IMG/VR virus record: IMGVR_UViG_3300036670_000273
Span: 1 to 63,994 of that record
DNA length: 63,994 nucleotides
Strand: one strand, 5' to 3'
Origin: a virus
Shown: positions 44,729-53,943 of the stretch, one piece after another
Position numbering within the stretch: the stretch's first letter is position 1
How the letters are laid out: each line of letters opens with the position of its first letter
Notes under the pieces: model-generated
What the model saw: only the letters and a program-made list of their open reading frames with translations
Database searches by the model: none
Told to the model about the DNA's origin: nothing
Position numbers and translations under genes: made by a program

Positions 44729-45292
44729 TTAGCTTAAGCTTTTTAGATATTTATTAATGTCAATATTTGACTTTTCAAATTTATCTAACCAACCTCGCTT
44801 AAATCTAACATCAAATTCATTTACGCTATCTAGAGATAATAAACCCTTAAAAAAAGGTCTTACTGAACTTTCTCTTATTTCTTTGAAATTTTTTGAAATA
44901 ATATAAAACTGCACTTTTTCAAATAGTTCTTTTAAATCTATTTTAGTTTTTGTACACATCACAGATTCAGCTATAACGTAATATCTGGCATAATCGGTTT
45001 GATTAAATCTATCCTCGAGAGACTTTGTTGTATTAAAATCTTCTTTTTTTAATGGCATTGGTCTTGCCCGATCACTAAAATTATAACGGAATTTCATATC
45101 AAAAAAGTTCGTTTTAAGGAACTTCATATTATCATACATTTTGATAATTTTTATTTTGTATAAAGGATTAACAGGGTCCCATTGCGTATCAATAATAATA
45201 CCCTTTACTGGTAACATTAAATTAGGTTTACTATATGATGAAAGTAAACAATACACATACTCGCCTTTTGTAAAAATTCTGTGAGCTTTCAT
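44729..45292 (-). CDS. Hypothetical protein, 187 aa
   Basis: Starts MKAHRIFTKGEYVYCLLSSYSKPN, which reads like a small SH3-type beta barrel, then a basic helical C-terminal part (KRGWLDKFEKSNIDINKYLKS). No family is recognised. It overlaps the next upstream gene by one base and is followed by a 60-bp gap with a weak palindromic ATATACT/AGTATAT pair. Confidence 0.6.
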   Translation of the reverse strand: MKAHRIFTKGEYVYCLLSSYSKPNLMLPVKGIIIDTQWDPVNPLYKIKIIKMYDNMKFLKTNFFDMKFRYNFSDRARPMPLKKEDFNTTKSLEDRFNQTDYARYYVIAESVMCTKTKIDLKELFEKVQFYIISKNFKEIRESSVRPFFKGLLSLDSVNEFDVRFKRGWLDKFEKSNIDINKYLKSLS

Positions 45293-45690
45293 TATATAGT
45301 AATGTCAAAGTCAACAGCTTCACTAAACAATTCAACAACACCATCTAAATTAGTGTCAGGTGTATAGAATATTTTGTAATTAATTTTTTTAGTGGTTAAT
45401 GTTTTTATATAACTCTTAATACCATTGATTGTAATTTCATCTAATGTACCTAATACATAGTATACATTTTGTGTAGTTGATCTACTTAAAATAAGTTGAA
45501 GATGTTTCATTAAGTAAGAAGAAACTACTGCATCTGATGGTTCAAGCTGAAGATAATCATTTTTAGACAGCTTATTATAAACGTCCATATAATTTATGCA
45601 TTCAATACTTCTTGGTATTGAACCTAAAAATGTTTTAATTTTTACTGCATCTTTGGAGTATACGAAATAAAATTCTAAAGTTTCTTCCAT
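45292..45690 (-). CDS. Hypothetical protein, 132 aa
   Basis: Starts MEETLEFYFVYSKDAVKIKTF, with alternating strands and helices (AVVSSYLMKHLQLILS, NVYYVLGTLDEITING), possibly a Rossmann-like small fold, but no nucleotide-binding loop is visible. It overlaps both neighbours. Function not recognised. Confidence 0.6.
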   Translation of the reverse strand: MEETLEFYFVYSKDAVKIKTFLGSIPRSIECINYMDVYNKLSKNDYLQLEPSDAVVSSYLMKHLQLILSRSTTQNVYYVLGTLDEITINGIKSYIKTLTTKKINYKIFYTPDTNLDGVVELFSEAVDFDITI

Positions 45691-45998
45691 TTTTTTAGTA
45701 GTTGAAGCTCGGCCTCAATTTTTTTTATTCTAATCTTTATAGCTTCATCACTTGGGCGATAAGAAGAGCCCCATTCTTTTTGTATGGTTATAACTTCATT
45801 ACTAAATTTGTTACCTAGATTAATTCCTAAGTCTCCGCATAAATCAAAAAAGAAGTTAACAACATAATTAAGTTTATCATTAGGCAGTTCTTCGTAAACT
45901 TCAGTAGTTGTCCATTCTTCATCCCCACCACCATGATTACTATCTATAGTTTTTTTTATTAAACCATTACTTGCTGTCTCTAATATAACTTTGAACAT
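45675..45998 (-). CDS. Hypothetical protein, 107 aa
   Basis: Starts MFKVILETASNGLIKKTIDS, followed by a Gly/Glu loop and a helical C-terminus rich in Lys and Glu (IKIRIKKIEAELQLLKKWKKL). It overlaps the downstream gene by 16 nt and starts four bases after the upstream stop. No family is recognised. Confidence 0.6.
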   Translation of the reverse strand: MFKVILETASNGLIKKTIDSNHGGGDEEWTTTEVYEELPNDKLNYVVNFFFDLCGDLGINLGNKFSNEVITIQKEWGSSYRPSDEAIKIRIKKIEAELQLLKKWKKL

Positions 45999-46001
45999 AT
46001 G

Positions 46002-46364
46002 TTATCTGGTATTATTATTTCTAACTTGTTTAATTAAATTTCTTGCAATTTTTTTGTCATTATGATAATTATCGCAATCTTTTACTGATAATATTGCATA
46101 AGCCTCTCTAAGTTTGTCAATTTCTTGAGAAGAATAACCCTCATTTTTCCAACCCTCTATCATTGCTAATTCTCGCTCCTCAAACTGTTCTGACTTAGAT
46201 AGCTCAAAGGCTTCTTTATTTATATCATACATTTGATTACCTATCTTAGCAGTTTCTTTTGTAACTTCAACCCATTTATTAAAAGGTAGTTTACTTTTAG
46301 ATTTTAACACACCATGGTGTTTCATTGCATTTCTTCTTTCTTTGCGAGTAGGTATTCTATTCAT
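46002..46364 (-). CDS. Small basic helical protein, 120 aa
   Basis: Starts MNRIPTRKERRNAMKHHGVLKSK, a strongly basic N-terminal segment suited to nucleic-acid or protein docking, then amphipathic helices and an acidic centre. The size and charge would fit a transcription or assembly cofactor, but no motif allows an assignment. Confidence 0.6.
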   Translation of the reverse strand: MNRIPTRKERRNAMKHHGVLKSKSKLPFNKWVEVTKETAKIGNQMYDINKEAFELSKSEQFEERELAMIEGWKNEGYSSQEIDKLREAYAILSVKDCDNYHNDKKIARNLIKQVRNNNTR

Positions 46365-46410
46365 AATATCTTAATTATAGTTGTTATTTAATATATATAT
46401 TGATTGATTT

Positions 46411-46890
46411 TTATGCAGTTTTAAATTTATCAATAATTAATTGTTCTATTGAATCTCGTAAAGCTTTCTTTAAAATTTCTTTATCTATTTGATTTGATAT
46501 AAATGAATCTAATTCTAAGAGTACTTCATCTGAATCGAACGTCATACTTATTATGTTAAAAATATCAGCTGTTGGTATCTTTATAGAAAAATTAAGATTT
46601 AAATTAACTTCATCTGTTTTCTTTTGTTTTGCAAATAAAGTTTTTATCGGATTGTCTTTGATTTCTTTTTGTGAAATTATATGTGGAACTTCAGTTTGAT
46701 TACTACCAGTAAAATCTAAAAGTTCACCAGATACGGTAATCATAAACTCATCAATTAAATCCGTTGCAATTCTAGATCCGCTTTTAAAGACGGTCCAAAC
46801 GTTGTCTTGTGAATCTATTGTTTCAGGATTTCCTATTTTATCACCTTTAATCCACTGTAACTGTTCTGCTGACTTAACACTATTATTCAT
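46411..46890 (-). CDS. Hypothetical protein, 159 aa
   Basis: Starts MNNSVKSAEQLQWIKGDKIGN. The middle has a beta region (EVNLNLNFSIKIPTADIFNIIS) and the C-terminus is a helix ending RDSIEQLIIDKFKTA. No family is recognised. It is in the late block between baseplate genes and the 288-aa gene; flanking gaps are AT-rich and contain TATATAATA-type promoter-like boxes. Confidence 0.6.
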   Translation of the reverse strand: MNNSVKSAEQLQWIKGDKIGNPETIDSQDNVWTVFKSGSRIATDLIDEFMITVSGELLDFTGSNQTEVPHIISQKEIKDNPIKTLFAKQKKTDEVNLNLNFSIKIPTADIFNIISMTFDSDEVLLELDSFISNQIDKEILKKALRDSIEQLIIDKFKTA

Positions 46891-46997
46891 TGTTTTATTT
46901 TTATATCAAGATATTTTGATTAGTTTATTATATACAAAGATCGTATTTAATGGTTCTACACAAATGTAGTGTTCTAAATTAAATGACTATTAACTCT

Positions 46998-47864
46998 TTA
47001 TAAGTTAGCTAGTTGATCTTCTTTATTGTTCTTTTGCTGTATTAAGTCTGATAAAGTTTGAGAATTCAGCGTATAAATTGGCATATTTAATAAATAGTTA
47101 TAACTTCCAGTTATTTTAACAAATTCATTTTCTTCAAGATAACTAATAATATTTGGTAGTGGTGTAGTGTTAATATTTATAGAGTTATTTACAATGTTTT
47201 CTATAAAGCTTATTCGGTTCGCTAAAACAATTATTTCTTGCTTTAGTGTTAAAATAAATTTTTCTTTTTTAACTTCATAATCATTTATTACAGTTGTAAT
47301 AGGCTGTGATCCCGTTGGTCCTGTATTTATTTCTTCAATTACTGCATTGCTACTATTAAGCATACTGGCTTTTAATTTGCTTGAGTACACTGTAATTTCA
47401 CCCCAGTTTGGTACTGCATATAATGGAGAATATGAACCTGTTACAAATATTTTTTTTAGTTCAGCATAAGAATTTGAATAGTCTTTAACTGTTTCATTAA
47501 TAAAAAGTATTTGTCTATTAATCAAAGAGACTCTTTGGCTATTTCTACTTTTATCAAATTGAGAACCTGCCGTTAATGTATTGCTGCCAGTAATATCAGA
47601 TATTTTATAGTTTGTAGTAAAATTATACAAATCACTAATACCATCAAATGCTATTATTGAACACAATACACTAATGTCGTTATCGTTTACTACTCTATAA
47701 TTCAAGTTAAAGTATGAGTCTACTTGTGTAATATCTTCATATGTAACAAATTCATAATTTATCTTATCCCAAAACTTAATCTTAATATTAGACACTACAA
47801 TTCTATTCTTTTTAAGATATTGTAAAAAATCCAATATTAATTTAAATGATAAAGCTTCAAACAT
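46998..47864 (-). CDS. Hypothetical virion-region protein, 288 aa
   Basis: Starts MFEALSFKLILDFLQYLKKNR. The beta-rich N-terminal half (NIKIKFWDKINYEFVTYEDI) is followed by a helical segment (KEKFILTLKQEIIVLANRISF) and a short coil-like C-terminus. It is the first gene of the virion block as transcribed after the small capsid-targeted gene. A structural role is likely but unproven. Confidence 0.55.
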   Translation of the reverse strand: MFEALSFKLILDFLQYLKKNRIVVSNIKIKFWDKINYEFVTYEDITQVDSYFNLNYRVVNDNDISVLCSIIAFDGISDLYNFTTNYKISDITGSNTLTAGSQFDKSRNSQRVSLINRQILFINETVKDYSNSYAELKKIFVTGSYSPLYAVPNWGEITVYSSKLKASMLNSSNAVIEEINTGPTGSQPITTVINDYEVKKEKFILTLKQEIIVLANRISFIENIVNNSININTTPLPNIISYLEENEFVKITGSYNYLLNMPIYTLNSQTLSDLIQQKNNKEDQLANL

Positions 47865-47882
47865 TAAAGTGTTGTTTTGTGA

Positions 47883-48104
47883 TTATATATTTAAATCTTT
47901 ATGCAACACTTTCATAAAATCACCAAAGGTATGCTCACCAAAATTATTTTTTAATATTACACCAACTGCTAATGCAAAATCAGTATAACTCATAGAATCA
48001 TCAATTTTAATCATTGCTTTATCAATTTGCGTTGATAGCTCATTTGATTTTTTTGATTCACTGATTATATTTAAAAACTCTTTGAATAATTGTAAATGTT
48101 TCAT
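47883..48104 (-). CDS. Small capsid-targeted protein candidate, 73 aa
   Basis: MKHLQLFKEFLNIISESKKS fits the shared N-terminal pattern (M-K-x-x-x-x-F-x-x-F-L) with an I-S-E site before residue 17. After possible cleavage about 55 residues remain, mainly helical (TQIDKAMIKIDDSMSYTDFAL). Function unknown. Confidence 0.6.
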   Translation of the reverse strand: MKHLQLFKEFLNIISESKKSNELSTQIDKAMIKIDDSMSYTDFALAVGVILKNNFGEHTFGDFMKVLHKDLNI

Positions 48105-48200
48105 AATCTGTTTAGTTTATTTTAAGATCTTTTTAATAATTTGTTTACACATAGGTTTTACCACTTATTGAAATAAGTTGTTTGATACGCACAAGTGTAC

Positions 48201-48341
48201 TTACTCTGTTAAAAACACTTTAAGAGTTTGACCGTCATCCTGAAACTGTAATTCAATTTCGCTAAATGATTTATTAACATATGATCTTCCATCTCTGTCA
48301 ATAATTTCAATCCGAGTGACTTTGTTTAAATTATATCCCAT
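48201..48341 (-). CDS. Small protein, 46 aa
   Basis: An ATG at 48341 opens a 46-codon frame ending TAA at 48201. The translation starts MGYNLNKVTRIEIIDRDGRS and ends LKVFLTE, with alternating strands typical of a compact beta protein. It has its own promoter-like core five bases upstream of the start (see 48346-48354) and fills an otherwise empty gap. Small acidic proteins like this are common in T4-like genomes. Confidence 0.6.
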   Translation of the reverse strand: MGYNLNKVTRIEIIDRDGRSYVNKSFSEIELQFQDDGQTLKVFLTE

Positions 48342-48345
48342 CTTA

Positions 48346-48354
48346 ATTTATATA
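48346..48354 (-). promoter_or_regulatory. Late-promoter-like core TATATAAAT
   Basis: GATATATAAATTAAGATG is read on the minus strand directly before the 46-aa gene. The same GATATATAAA context occurs before the pentapeptide gene and the plus-strand capsid-cargo gene. The core lies only five bases from the start codon, so transcripts would be nearly leaderless, or it may serve the next gene. Confidence 0.4.
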
Positions 48355-48366
48355 TCAGTTTAATAT

Positions 48367-48822
48367 TTAGTAATATAATAATTTCTTTATATTTCCATGC
48401 TGAATACCGCAATCTTTTAATATTGAAAGGTGGCTTAAGTCACGGTATTCAGTAATCCAATAAATATGTTTAAATCCTGCATTAACTAAAACTTTTGTAC
48501 ACATTTTGCAAGGTGATAAAGTTAATATTATAATATAGTTTTCAGGATCATATTCCTTAAATTTAGCAATCATGTTAATTTCTGCGTGTATAAAACCACT
48601 CTCGCCTGGTTCTAGTGATTCCTCTTCAGTTCCAGTTAACTCATTTATTAAGGCACCACTATAAGACCCATTATAACCAAAACTAGCTATTTTACTAAAA
48701 TCTTTTTTTAAAGCAATACATGCAACTTTTGTAGTAGACGCATTTGATAGTGTTTTAATATTATTTAAAACCTTAATAAACGTATTAATTTTTAGGTTTA
48801 GTTTTTTGTTTTTATCTACCAT
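48367..48822 (-). CDS. cd: Deoxycytidylate (dCMP) deaminase
   Basis: 151 aa. Zinc-dependent cytidine deaminase motifs are present: HAE at 79-81 and PCKMC at 104-108. In T4, dCMP deaminase makes dUMP for thymidylate synthesis. It fits with the serine hydroxymethyltransferase gene at 56342, which supplies the methylene-folate cofactor. It stands between a small gene and DNA ligase with 115 bp of upstream intergenic sequence. Confidence 0.9.
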   Translation of the reverse strand: MVDKNKKLNLKINTFIKVLNNIKTLSNASTTKVACIALKKDFSKIASFGYNGSYSGALINELTGTEEESLEPGESGFIHAEINMIAKFKEYDPENYIIILTLSPCKMCTKVLVNAGFKHIYWITEYRDLSHLSILKDCGIQHGNIKKLLYY

Positions 48823-48937
48823 ATCACTATTGTATAAAGTTCATGTTATCACATCAATTTTAAATTAAATTAAGTTATGTAATAATTAGTGTCGCTTTAT
48901 TTTAAACTTATTAAAAGCAATCTATTGCATATTAGAC

Positions 48938-50242
48938 CTAACAATCTCTACCGTTTTTATATATATGCTTTATGACTGGAAACCTTAATGAATACCCCCC
49001 ATTTTGATTTTCAGTTTGCTCAAAATATTGTATGCAAACAGTTTTACCAATAAGCTCATCATGTCTGTTTAGATAAAACTCACGCTGTTCTTTTGAAAAA
49101 CCAGATCCTACAGATACTCTACAACCCTTATGCTCAATGATAATACTACTTAAGCATTCTTTTTCAATTTGCTGCCCATTCTCAGTCCATCTAATAGATC
49201 CGTTTATACATTCCAAAACAACATATTCATCATCATAGAATTTTTTTACTTTTAGTAAATTATTTGATCTCTTACCTTCGTATGAAATATTTTTACGAAC
49301 CATTATACCTTCATAACCACTAATCTCAGCATCTTTAACCATTTCAGTAAATTGTTCTTCAGTTTTTAATAAAACTTGATCAACTATATTTAACGTAGTA
49401 TAGTTGTTATTTTTTATTAAATTTGAAGCTTCATAATTTTGACGGTCTGATAATTTAGTAATGCCTTTATGATTATCAAACTCTTCTAAAGTAAGGCAAT
49501 CAAAAATTAAAAACTTAGGGTTTTCAATAGTATGTCCCTTTTTCCGTATTTCTTTCATAATACCTTGGAAGTCTTCTGTACCGTTTTTATTAACAATACA
49601 AATTTCCCCGTCCAATATAAAATTACCAGGAATCTGTTTCAATTCAGCAGCAACAGAATCTAAGGTTAAAAATTCATTACCATTTCTTGAATAAAAATTA
49701 ATTGAATTGCCTTCTTTGCGACAGATACATCTAACCCCATCAAGTTTACGAGAACCAAACCATTCTTCATTTATAAAGTCAACTCGAGTAGGAGAATATG
49801 GTAGAGCTAAAGCTACTTTAAAAACCGGAACAATATTAGGATGTACTTTAAGTATTGAATTAATAGATGCACCCATACGAAGATCACGATCTAATATGAT
49901 ATGTATTAAATGCTGTAACTCAATTGGTAATTTATTTACGAATGAATTCACTGCATAGATAGCAGCATGTCCAGTGATATTGCTTTCTGCTAAGTCATCT
50001 AATAAATCAAAAATATTAGAGTATACAGTTGTAGGTAATACTAAACTAGAATTCTTTTTAAGTATTTTAGTGTGTACACCATATCTTTTAAAAGGATTAT
50101 AAGTATAGTAAAAAACTTTTTTTAAAAACTCATTAGCAGAATACTTGTGTAATGTTAAAATTTTGTAATTACCTGATGAAGATTCGTTCATTTCAGTTAT
50201 GAATGAATCGAGTTGTCTTAAGTCTTTGATTAAATTTTCCAT
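48938..50242 (-). CDS. 30: ATP-dependent DNA ligase (gp30-like)
   Basis: 434 aa (T4 gp30 is 487 aa). The helical N-domain is followed by the nucleotidyltransferase motif I at 166-169 (KLDG, Lys166 as the adenylation site), then IPGNFILDGEICI (motif III region), GYEGIMVRK (motif IV) and LLKVKKF (motif V). The C-terminal OB-fold ends with FPVIKHIYK. It seals nicks in replication and repair. A Bacteroidota-like promoter lies just upstream. Confidence 0.92.
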   Translation of the reverse strand: MENLIKDLRQLDSFITEMNESSSGNYKILTLHKYSANEFLKKVFYYTYNPFKRYGVHTKILKKNSSLVLPTTVYSNIFDLLDDLAESNITGHAAIYAVNSFVNKLPIELQHLIHIILDRDLRMGASINSILKVHPNIVPVFKVALALPYSPTRVDFINEEWFGSRKLDGVRCICRKEGNSINFYSRNGNEFLTLDSVAAELKQIPGNFILDGEICIVNKNGTEDFQGIMKEIRKKGHTIENPKFLIFDCLTLEEFDNHKGITKLSDRQNYEASNLIKNNNYTTLNIVDQVLLKTEEQFTEMVKDAEISGYEGIMVRKNISYEGKRSNNLLKVKKFYDDEYVVLECINGSIRWTENGQQIEKECLSSIIIEHKGCRVSVGSGFSKEQREFYLNRHDELIGKTVCIQYFEQTENQNGGYSLRFPVIKHIYKNGRDC

Positions 50243-50250
50243 ATTCTTTT

Positions 50251-50270
50251 TTAATTATAGTACAAATATA
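50251..50270 (-). promoter_or_regulatory. Bacteroidota-type promoter (TATATTTG -7 box) for DNA ligase
   Basis: The minus strand reads TATATTTGTACTATAATTAA about 9-28 nt upstream of the ligase start. The first eight bases match the Bacteroidota -7 consensus TAnnTTTG. The same 20-nt block with one change precedes the genes at 55479 and 60291. Confidence 0.7.
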
Positions 50271-50361
50271 ATACTTTTTATTAAGAATTGAAAATATTTA
50301 TTACAATATTTTTTTTATTTTAAAGAAAGTCACTAACAATATAAAACTTCATGAAATCGTA

Positions 50362-50634
50362 TTAAACGATTTCAAAACACAGTACGTAAATACTACATAG
50401 TTTACAAGCCATGCAAAAACAGTAAAACAGTTGTTCCCATTTTTTTGCCTTTCTTACATAGGCAGTTCCGACCGTATCTTCCTTTCCATTATGTTTGTAA
50501 TAAACAACACCAAAGTCATTATCTACTCTGTGTGTTTTGAATATACGTGGGAAGTTTACCGCACCCTTAAATCGGTCAGAAACTAATACATCTCCTACGC
50601 AAAACGATCTATCTAAGTTTTGTGATTTAATCAT
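50362..50634 (-). CDS. Hypothetical protein with Cys-rich tail, 90 aa
   Basis: Starts MIKSQNLDRSFCVGDVLVSDRF, probably a small SH3-like barrel, and ends with a Cys- and hydrophobic-rich stretch (FYCFCMACKLCSIYVLCFEIV). The Cys pattern (CxxxCxxC) may bind metal or be a membrane-associated tail. It begins five bases after the DnaJ-like gene. No family is recognised. Confidence 0.55.
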   Translation of the reverse strand: MIKSQNLDRSFCVGDVLVSDRFKGAVNFPRIFKTHRVDNDFGVVYYKHNGKEDTVGTAYVRKAKKWEQLFYCFCMACKLCSIYVLCFEIV

Positions 50635-50639
50635 AATTT

Positions 50640-51473
50640 TTAGTTTTTAAATTCATTTCTTTCATCTAACGCCTTTTTTACGTCTGCGATTAAAAGTAAT
50701 TCATTTTCATTTAGATTTTTTGGTAATTCAATTAACACATTAATATACAAGTCACTAAATTTGTCTAACTTATTATAGATAGGAAATCCCTTCCCCTGAA
50801 TTCTTAACATTGTTCCATTTTGTGTACCTTGTGGAATTGTAAAATTAATTTTTTTATCAAATATATTTATAAAAGACTTGCCACCTAGTATTGCATCAAA
50901 CACACATATTTTATGTATTTTATGAAGCCCTTTATTATCAATCATGTAATCCAAATGATCTAATATAATAATAGTAAGTATTAGATCACCGTTTAATTCG
51001 TCACGCGTACCCTTTTGACCTAATCCCTTTAGCCTTAATCTCTGACCGTTAATAATGCCAGGTTGGATTGTTACCGAAATTGATTTTAAACCTAACCTTA
51101 CTTCTCGCTTTACTCCGAAATACGCTTCATCTAAAGTTATATGTATTTGTGACGTAACATTTACACCCTTTGTGTTTTGATTCCAGTTATAAGCTGTATT
51201 AAAGTTATCAGCAAAACTATTGTGTCGAAAAAACTCGCTAAACATGTCATCATTGAACACATTCTCCATTGAAGAATCTAATTTTAATTTTGACCTTTTT
51301 ATAGGATCGTTTATTATTTCATACGCATTTGAAATCTCTTTAAATTTTTCATCATCACCGTTATTTCTATCTGGGTGAAATTCTAATGCTAACTTACGGT
51401 ATGCTTTTTTGATTTCATCATCTGTTGCAGATGAGTGCAATCCTAATGTTGTATATGGGTCTTTCATTTCCAA
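50640..51473 (-). CDS. dnaJ: DnaJ/CbpA-like J-domain co-chaperone
   Basis: 277 aa. The J domain at about 5-70 has the HPD signature at 33-35 and the usual helices ([20 protein letters not shown]). A short linker leads to two DnaJ C-terminal beta domains (about 105-265, including [19 protein letters not shown] and [21 protein letters not shown]). The zinc-finger module is absent, so it is CbpA-like. It would recruit the host Hsp70. Together with the GroES-like protein at 9601 it points to phage control of host folding. Confidence 0.9.
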   Translation of the reverse strand: MEMKDPYTTLGLHSSATDDEIKKAYRKLALEFHPDRNNGDDEKFKEISNAYEIINDPIKRSKLKLDSSMENVFNDDMFSEFFRHNSFADNFNTAYNWNQNTKGVNVTSQIHITLDEAYFGVKREVRLGLKSISVTIQPGIINGQRLRLKGLGQKGTRDELNGDLILTIIILDHLDYMIDNKGLHKIHKICVFDAILGGKSFINIFDKKINFTIPQGTQNGTMLRIQGKGFPIYNKLDKFSDLYINVLIELPKNLNENELLLIADVKKALDERNEFKN

Positions 51474-51808
51474 AATAATTGAACTAAAATTAATGATATT
51501 GCTAAACCTAAAGATACAATAGTTTTTAAGTTTATGCCTTCTTTCATAAGAAAATGTGTTAATATTGTAAACACTAATATGCCTACACCAAAACTAAGAA
51601 ACTTACCTGGCCAAATTAAATCATTAAAATATATGTATGAAAAATATGTTGCTTTAATAAAAATATAACTTGCAACCCCACCTAATGTAAACGAAACTAA
51701 TATTGGATTGTTTTTCCACCACGGCCAAATAAATTGCCCGTTTGATTGAACCCATATTATTATTTGACCTAGCATAATAAGAAAGAAAGCCTTAATTAAA
51801 TTATTCAT
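51464..51808 (-). CDS. Small four-helix membrane protein
   Basis: 114 aa from ATG 51808 ([19 protein letters not shown]), chosen over an upstream TTG because it gives an 8-nt overlap with the preceding gene. Four hydrophobic helices are visible, at about 5-20, 35-55, 65-85 and 95-112. It resembles small DMT-like membrane proteins in aquatic phages ([13 protein letters not shown] segment). Function unknown. Confidence 0.6.
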   Translation of the reverse strand: MNNLIKAFFLIMLGQIIIWVQSNGQFIWPWWKNNPILVSFTLGGVASYIFIKATYFSYIYFNDLIWPGKFLSFGVGILVFTILTHFLMKEGINLKTIVSLGLAISLILVQLFWK

Positions 51809-52067
51809 TGCTGTAATATTTATAACCTTCTCTTTCTTTAAAATCAATCCAATGATCAATATATGTTGCTATAATCAGTGAAGACTGTTCAATTCCAGTT
51901 TTATTAGATCTTGCGATGTTCATAAACCATTGATTATTTGTGTAACCTTCATTTTCCCACCATAACCAAATTTTTTGTCTAGATTTAGGTTTCTGCATAT
52001 AACATTTATTCCACTCTTTTAAACATTTAATAAATTCTTCTTTACTAATTTCGTTGTCTTTAATCAT
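51801..52067 (-). CDS. Hypothetical Trp-rich protein, 88 aa
   Basis: Starts MIKDNEISKEEFIKCLKEWNK and contains six tryptophans (WLWWENEGY, WFMNIARSN, HWIDF). Helical and basic. It overlaps the membrane protein gene by 8 nt. No family is recognised. Confidence 0.55.
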   Translation of the reverse strand: MIKDNEISKEEFIKCLKEWNKCYMQKPKSRQKIWLWWENEGYTNNQWFMNIARSNKTGIEQSSLIIATYIDHWIDFKEREGYKYYSNE

Positions 52068-52097
52068 GCTTAGTTATATGATATTAACTTTATTTTA

Positions 52098-52280
52098 TTA
52101 AAGCTTTGATATGTTTTTTATTTTTTGCTTAGTTAATCTTTCTTCAAGTTTAGATTTTTTTTCTTGAATTTTATTAAAGCTATCAATTTTTTTTGCGATA
52201 TTTTCTAGAGCTAATATTAGTCTTGGTATATCAGCCTCATAAAATTTGCGGCCTATCTGAGTTTTGTCAAAATCTTTCAT
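52098..52280 (-). CDS. Small coiled-coil protein, 60 aa
   Basis: Starts MKDFDKTQIGRKFYEADIPRL, then a Lys/Glu-rich helical heptad run. It is a simple helical protein with no family assignment. It is the first minus-strand gene beside the divergent promoter region 52281-52380. Confidence 0.6.
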   Translation of the reverse strand: MKDFDKTQIGRKFYEADIPRLILALENIAKKIDSFNKIQEKKSKLEERLTKQKIKNISKL

Positions 52281-52353
52281 AATCTTTATTATTATATACC
52301 GCTATTAAATAAAGTTTATTTTTGTTTTATTGAAAGATAATTAATAGTTGATA

Positions 52354-52361
52354 TATAAATA
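52354..52361 (+). promoter_or_regulatory. T4 late-type promoter core TATAAATA (plus strand)
   Basis: An exact TATAAATA in ATATATAAATAAA lies 20 nt upstream of the start at 52381. It drives the only plus-strand gene group, whose first two products carry capsid-targeting-like N-termini, consistent with late expression. Confidence 0.65.
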
Positions 52362-52380
52362 AAATAAAAAAATAAAAATT

Positions 52381-53406
52381 ATGAATATTTACGAAACCTT
52401 TACTGAATTTATTAACTCTCTACAACCTGGGGATACTTTAAATGAAGCCTTTGGCAGTAAAATACTAGCCTCTGTTCTAACTAAACAAGGTAACAACAAC
52501 AACAAAGAGTTAGCTAACACTTTTTATTCCACAACTAAAATAGCATTAGACAAAGTACAAGATGAAGATATCATTGTTACAACTCCTGCTGTTGCGTATA
52601 AGCAAAAATCGCCAAACACTATTATGTTTTACGTTTCCGATAAAGAAAAACCAAATAAATACGCTAACGATAATTCTTTTAGAGAATTCGGTGTTATACC
52701 AGGTGGTGGTTATTTGTTAGCAATTGCAAGCGGTGAAAACATTTTTTATGTAGATTCATGGCGCAGAAGCGGGAAAAGGACCTTAGAATTAAAAGACAAG
52801 TCTAGGGGAAGGGACGCAAATGGCATTGATGTAGGCATTTCTAAACAGAATGCAGGATGGAATGGAACTGGTCTTATTAATGTTAAAAGAATTGCAGAAG
52901 TTGCAGATAGAGCAATCATACTTGATATAAACCTGTTACAACAAAAATACTCAACTGATAGTAAAAGAAACGACAGATATATTGCCCAAGGCGGGGCAAT
53001 TGCATTTGTGTCTGATGAAGATTTTAAAGAAGAAAACATGTCAAGATATAGCGAGATTCTATCTTCTAAAGCGATGTCTTTACCATTAGATAAAATGGTA
53101 TTAAAAGCCATCGATGAATTAGCAGAACAAATGAAAGATGGAGTTACATCTGGTAACAAAACTAAATTTGGCGAGATTTTAATTGGTGTAGCACCAAATG
53201 GTCGCGAAGTTAAAGTAGGAGATGCTTCATACCTCATGAGAGGTATATTAGACGATTATGCTAGCTATGTCAGATATTCTGCTGATACTGCGGATGCAAT
53301 TGCTCGATTTGGAGAAGCCCCAGCATTTTATGCCAGAGAGGTTAAATCTTTTGCAAAACAGACAGTAGATAAAATTAAACAGATTAAATCATTTAGTTAT
53401 GCTTAG
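52381..53406 (+). CDS. Putative capsid-packaged protein, 341 aa
   Basis: The N-terminus MNIYETFTEFINSLQPGD matches the shared capsid-targeting pattern, and an L-N-E site (DTLNEA) occurs near residue 20-22. The rest is an alpha/beta protein with PGGGYLLAIASGENIFYVDSW near 110-130 and a helical C-terminus. No enzyme family is recognised. It has its own late promoter. An internal head protein delivered with DNA is a plausible role. Confidence 0.65.
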   Translation: MNIYETFTEFINSLQPGDTLNEAFGSKILASVLTKQGNNNNKELANTFYSTTKIALDKVQDEDIIVTTPAVAYKQKSPNTIMFYVSDKEKPNKYANDNSFREFGVIPGGGYLLAIASGENIFYVDSWRRSGKRTLELKDKSRGRDANGIDVGISKQNAGWNGTGLINVKRIAEVADRAIILDINLLQQKYSTDSKRNDRYIAQGGAIAFVSDEDFKEENMSRYSEILSSKAMSLPLDKMVLKAIDELAEQMKDGVTSGNKTKFGEILIGVAPNGREVKVGDASYLMRGILDDYASYVRYSADTADAIARFGEAPAFYAREVKSFAKQTVDKIKQIKSFSYA

Positions 53407-53437
53407 TCACGGCTGTTAATTGAAAAATAAAACAAGT

Positions 53438-53938
53438 ATGAAACATATAAAACTATTTGAAGATTTTATACCTCTTGGCTTTGGTGTTAGTACAATGTCA
53501 ACGTATTCATTAGGAGCAACTCCTAATATTAATACCGGATATAATATGGCTTCTGTTGTTGGTTCAGTTATGAAATTAAGTGAGCAAATAATAAAAGAAG
53601 CCTCTGTTTATGAATTAAATGATAATCCTAAACATACAGCAAACGAATATTTATCAGAAGCTAAAAAAAGCATTATTGAAATTATTGAAAATACATGCGA
53701 ACAGTATTCAATAACAAACGAAGCAGCGGATTATATTTATAATCCGACTGATCATGCAGAAAGATTAAAGCGTAGAGAAAAACAAAACATAGAAAGATTT
53801 AGAGCTGCACAAGATCGTCAAGATAATTATGCTATCTCTTTGTATGAACTAAAAATTAAAATAGATAAAATTGATTTAGAAAAGATTAAAATATTGGCAG
53901 CAATAAACAATCTTAAAAAACAAAATAATAAAATATAA
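53438..53938 (+). CDS. Putative capsid-packaged protein, 166 aa
   Basis: I start it at ATG 53438 (MKHIKLFEDFIPLGFG) because the six codons upstream need a TTG start and only ATG preserves the conserved capsid-targeting peptide. The middle is Ser/Thr/Asn-rich and the C-terminal 80 residues are a charged coiled coil (ERLKRREKQNIERFRAAQDR). It is 31 bp downstream of the 341-aa gene on the same strand. Confidence 0.65.
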   Translation: MKHIKLFEDFIPLGFGVSTMSTYSLGATPNINTGYNMASVVGSVMKLSEQIIKEASVYELNDNPKHTANEYLSEAKKSIIEIIENTCEQYSITNEAADYIYNPTDHAERLKRREKQNIERFRAAQDRQDNYAISLYELKIKIDKIDLEKIKILAAINNLKKQNNKI

Positions 53939-53943
53939 TTAAC

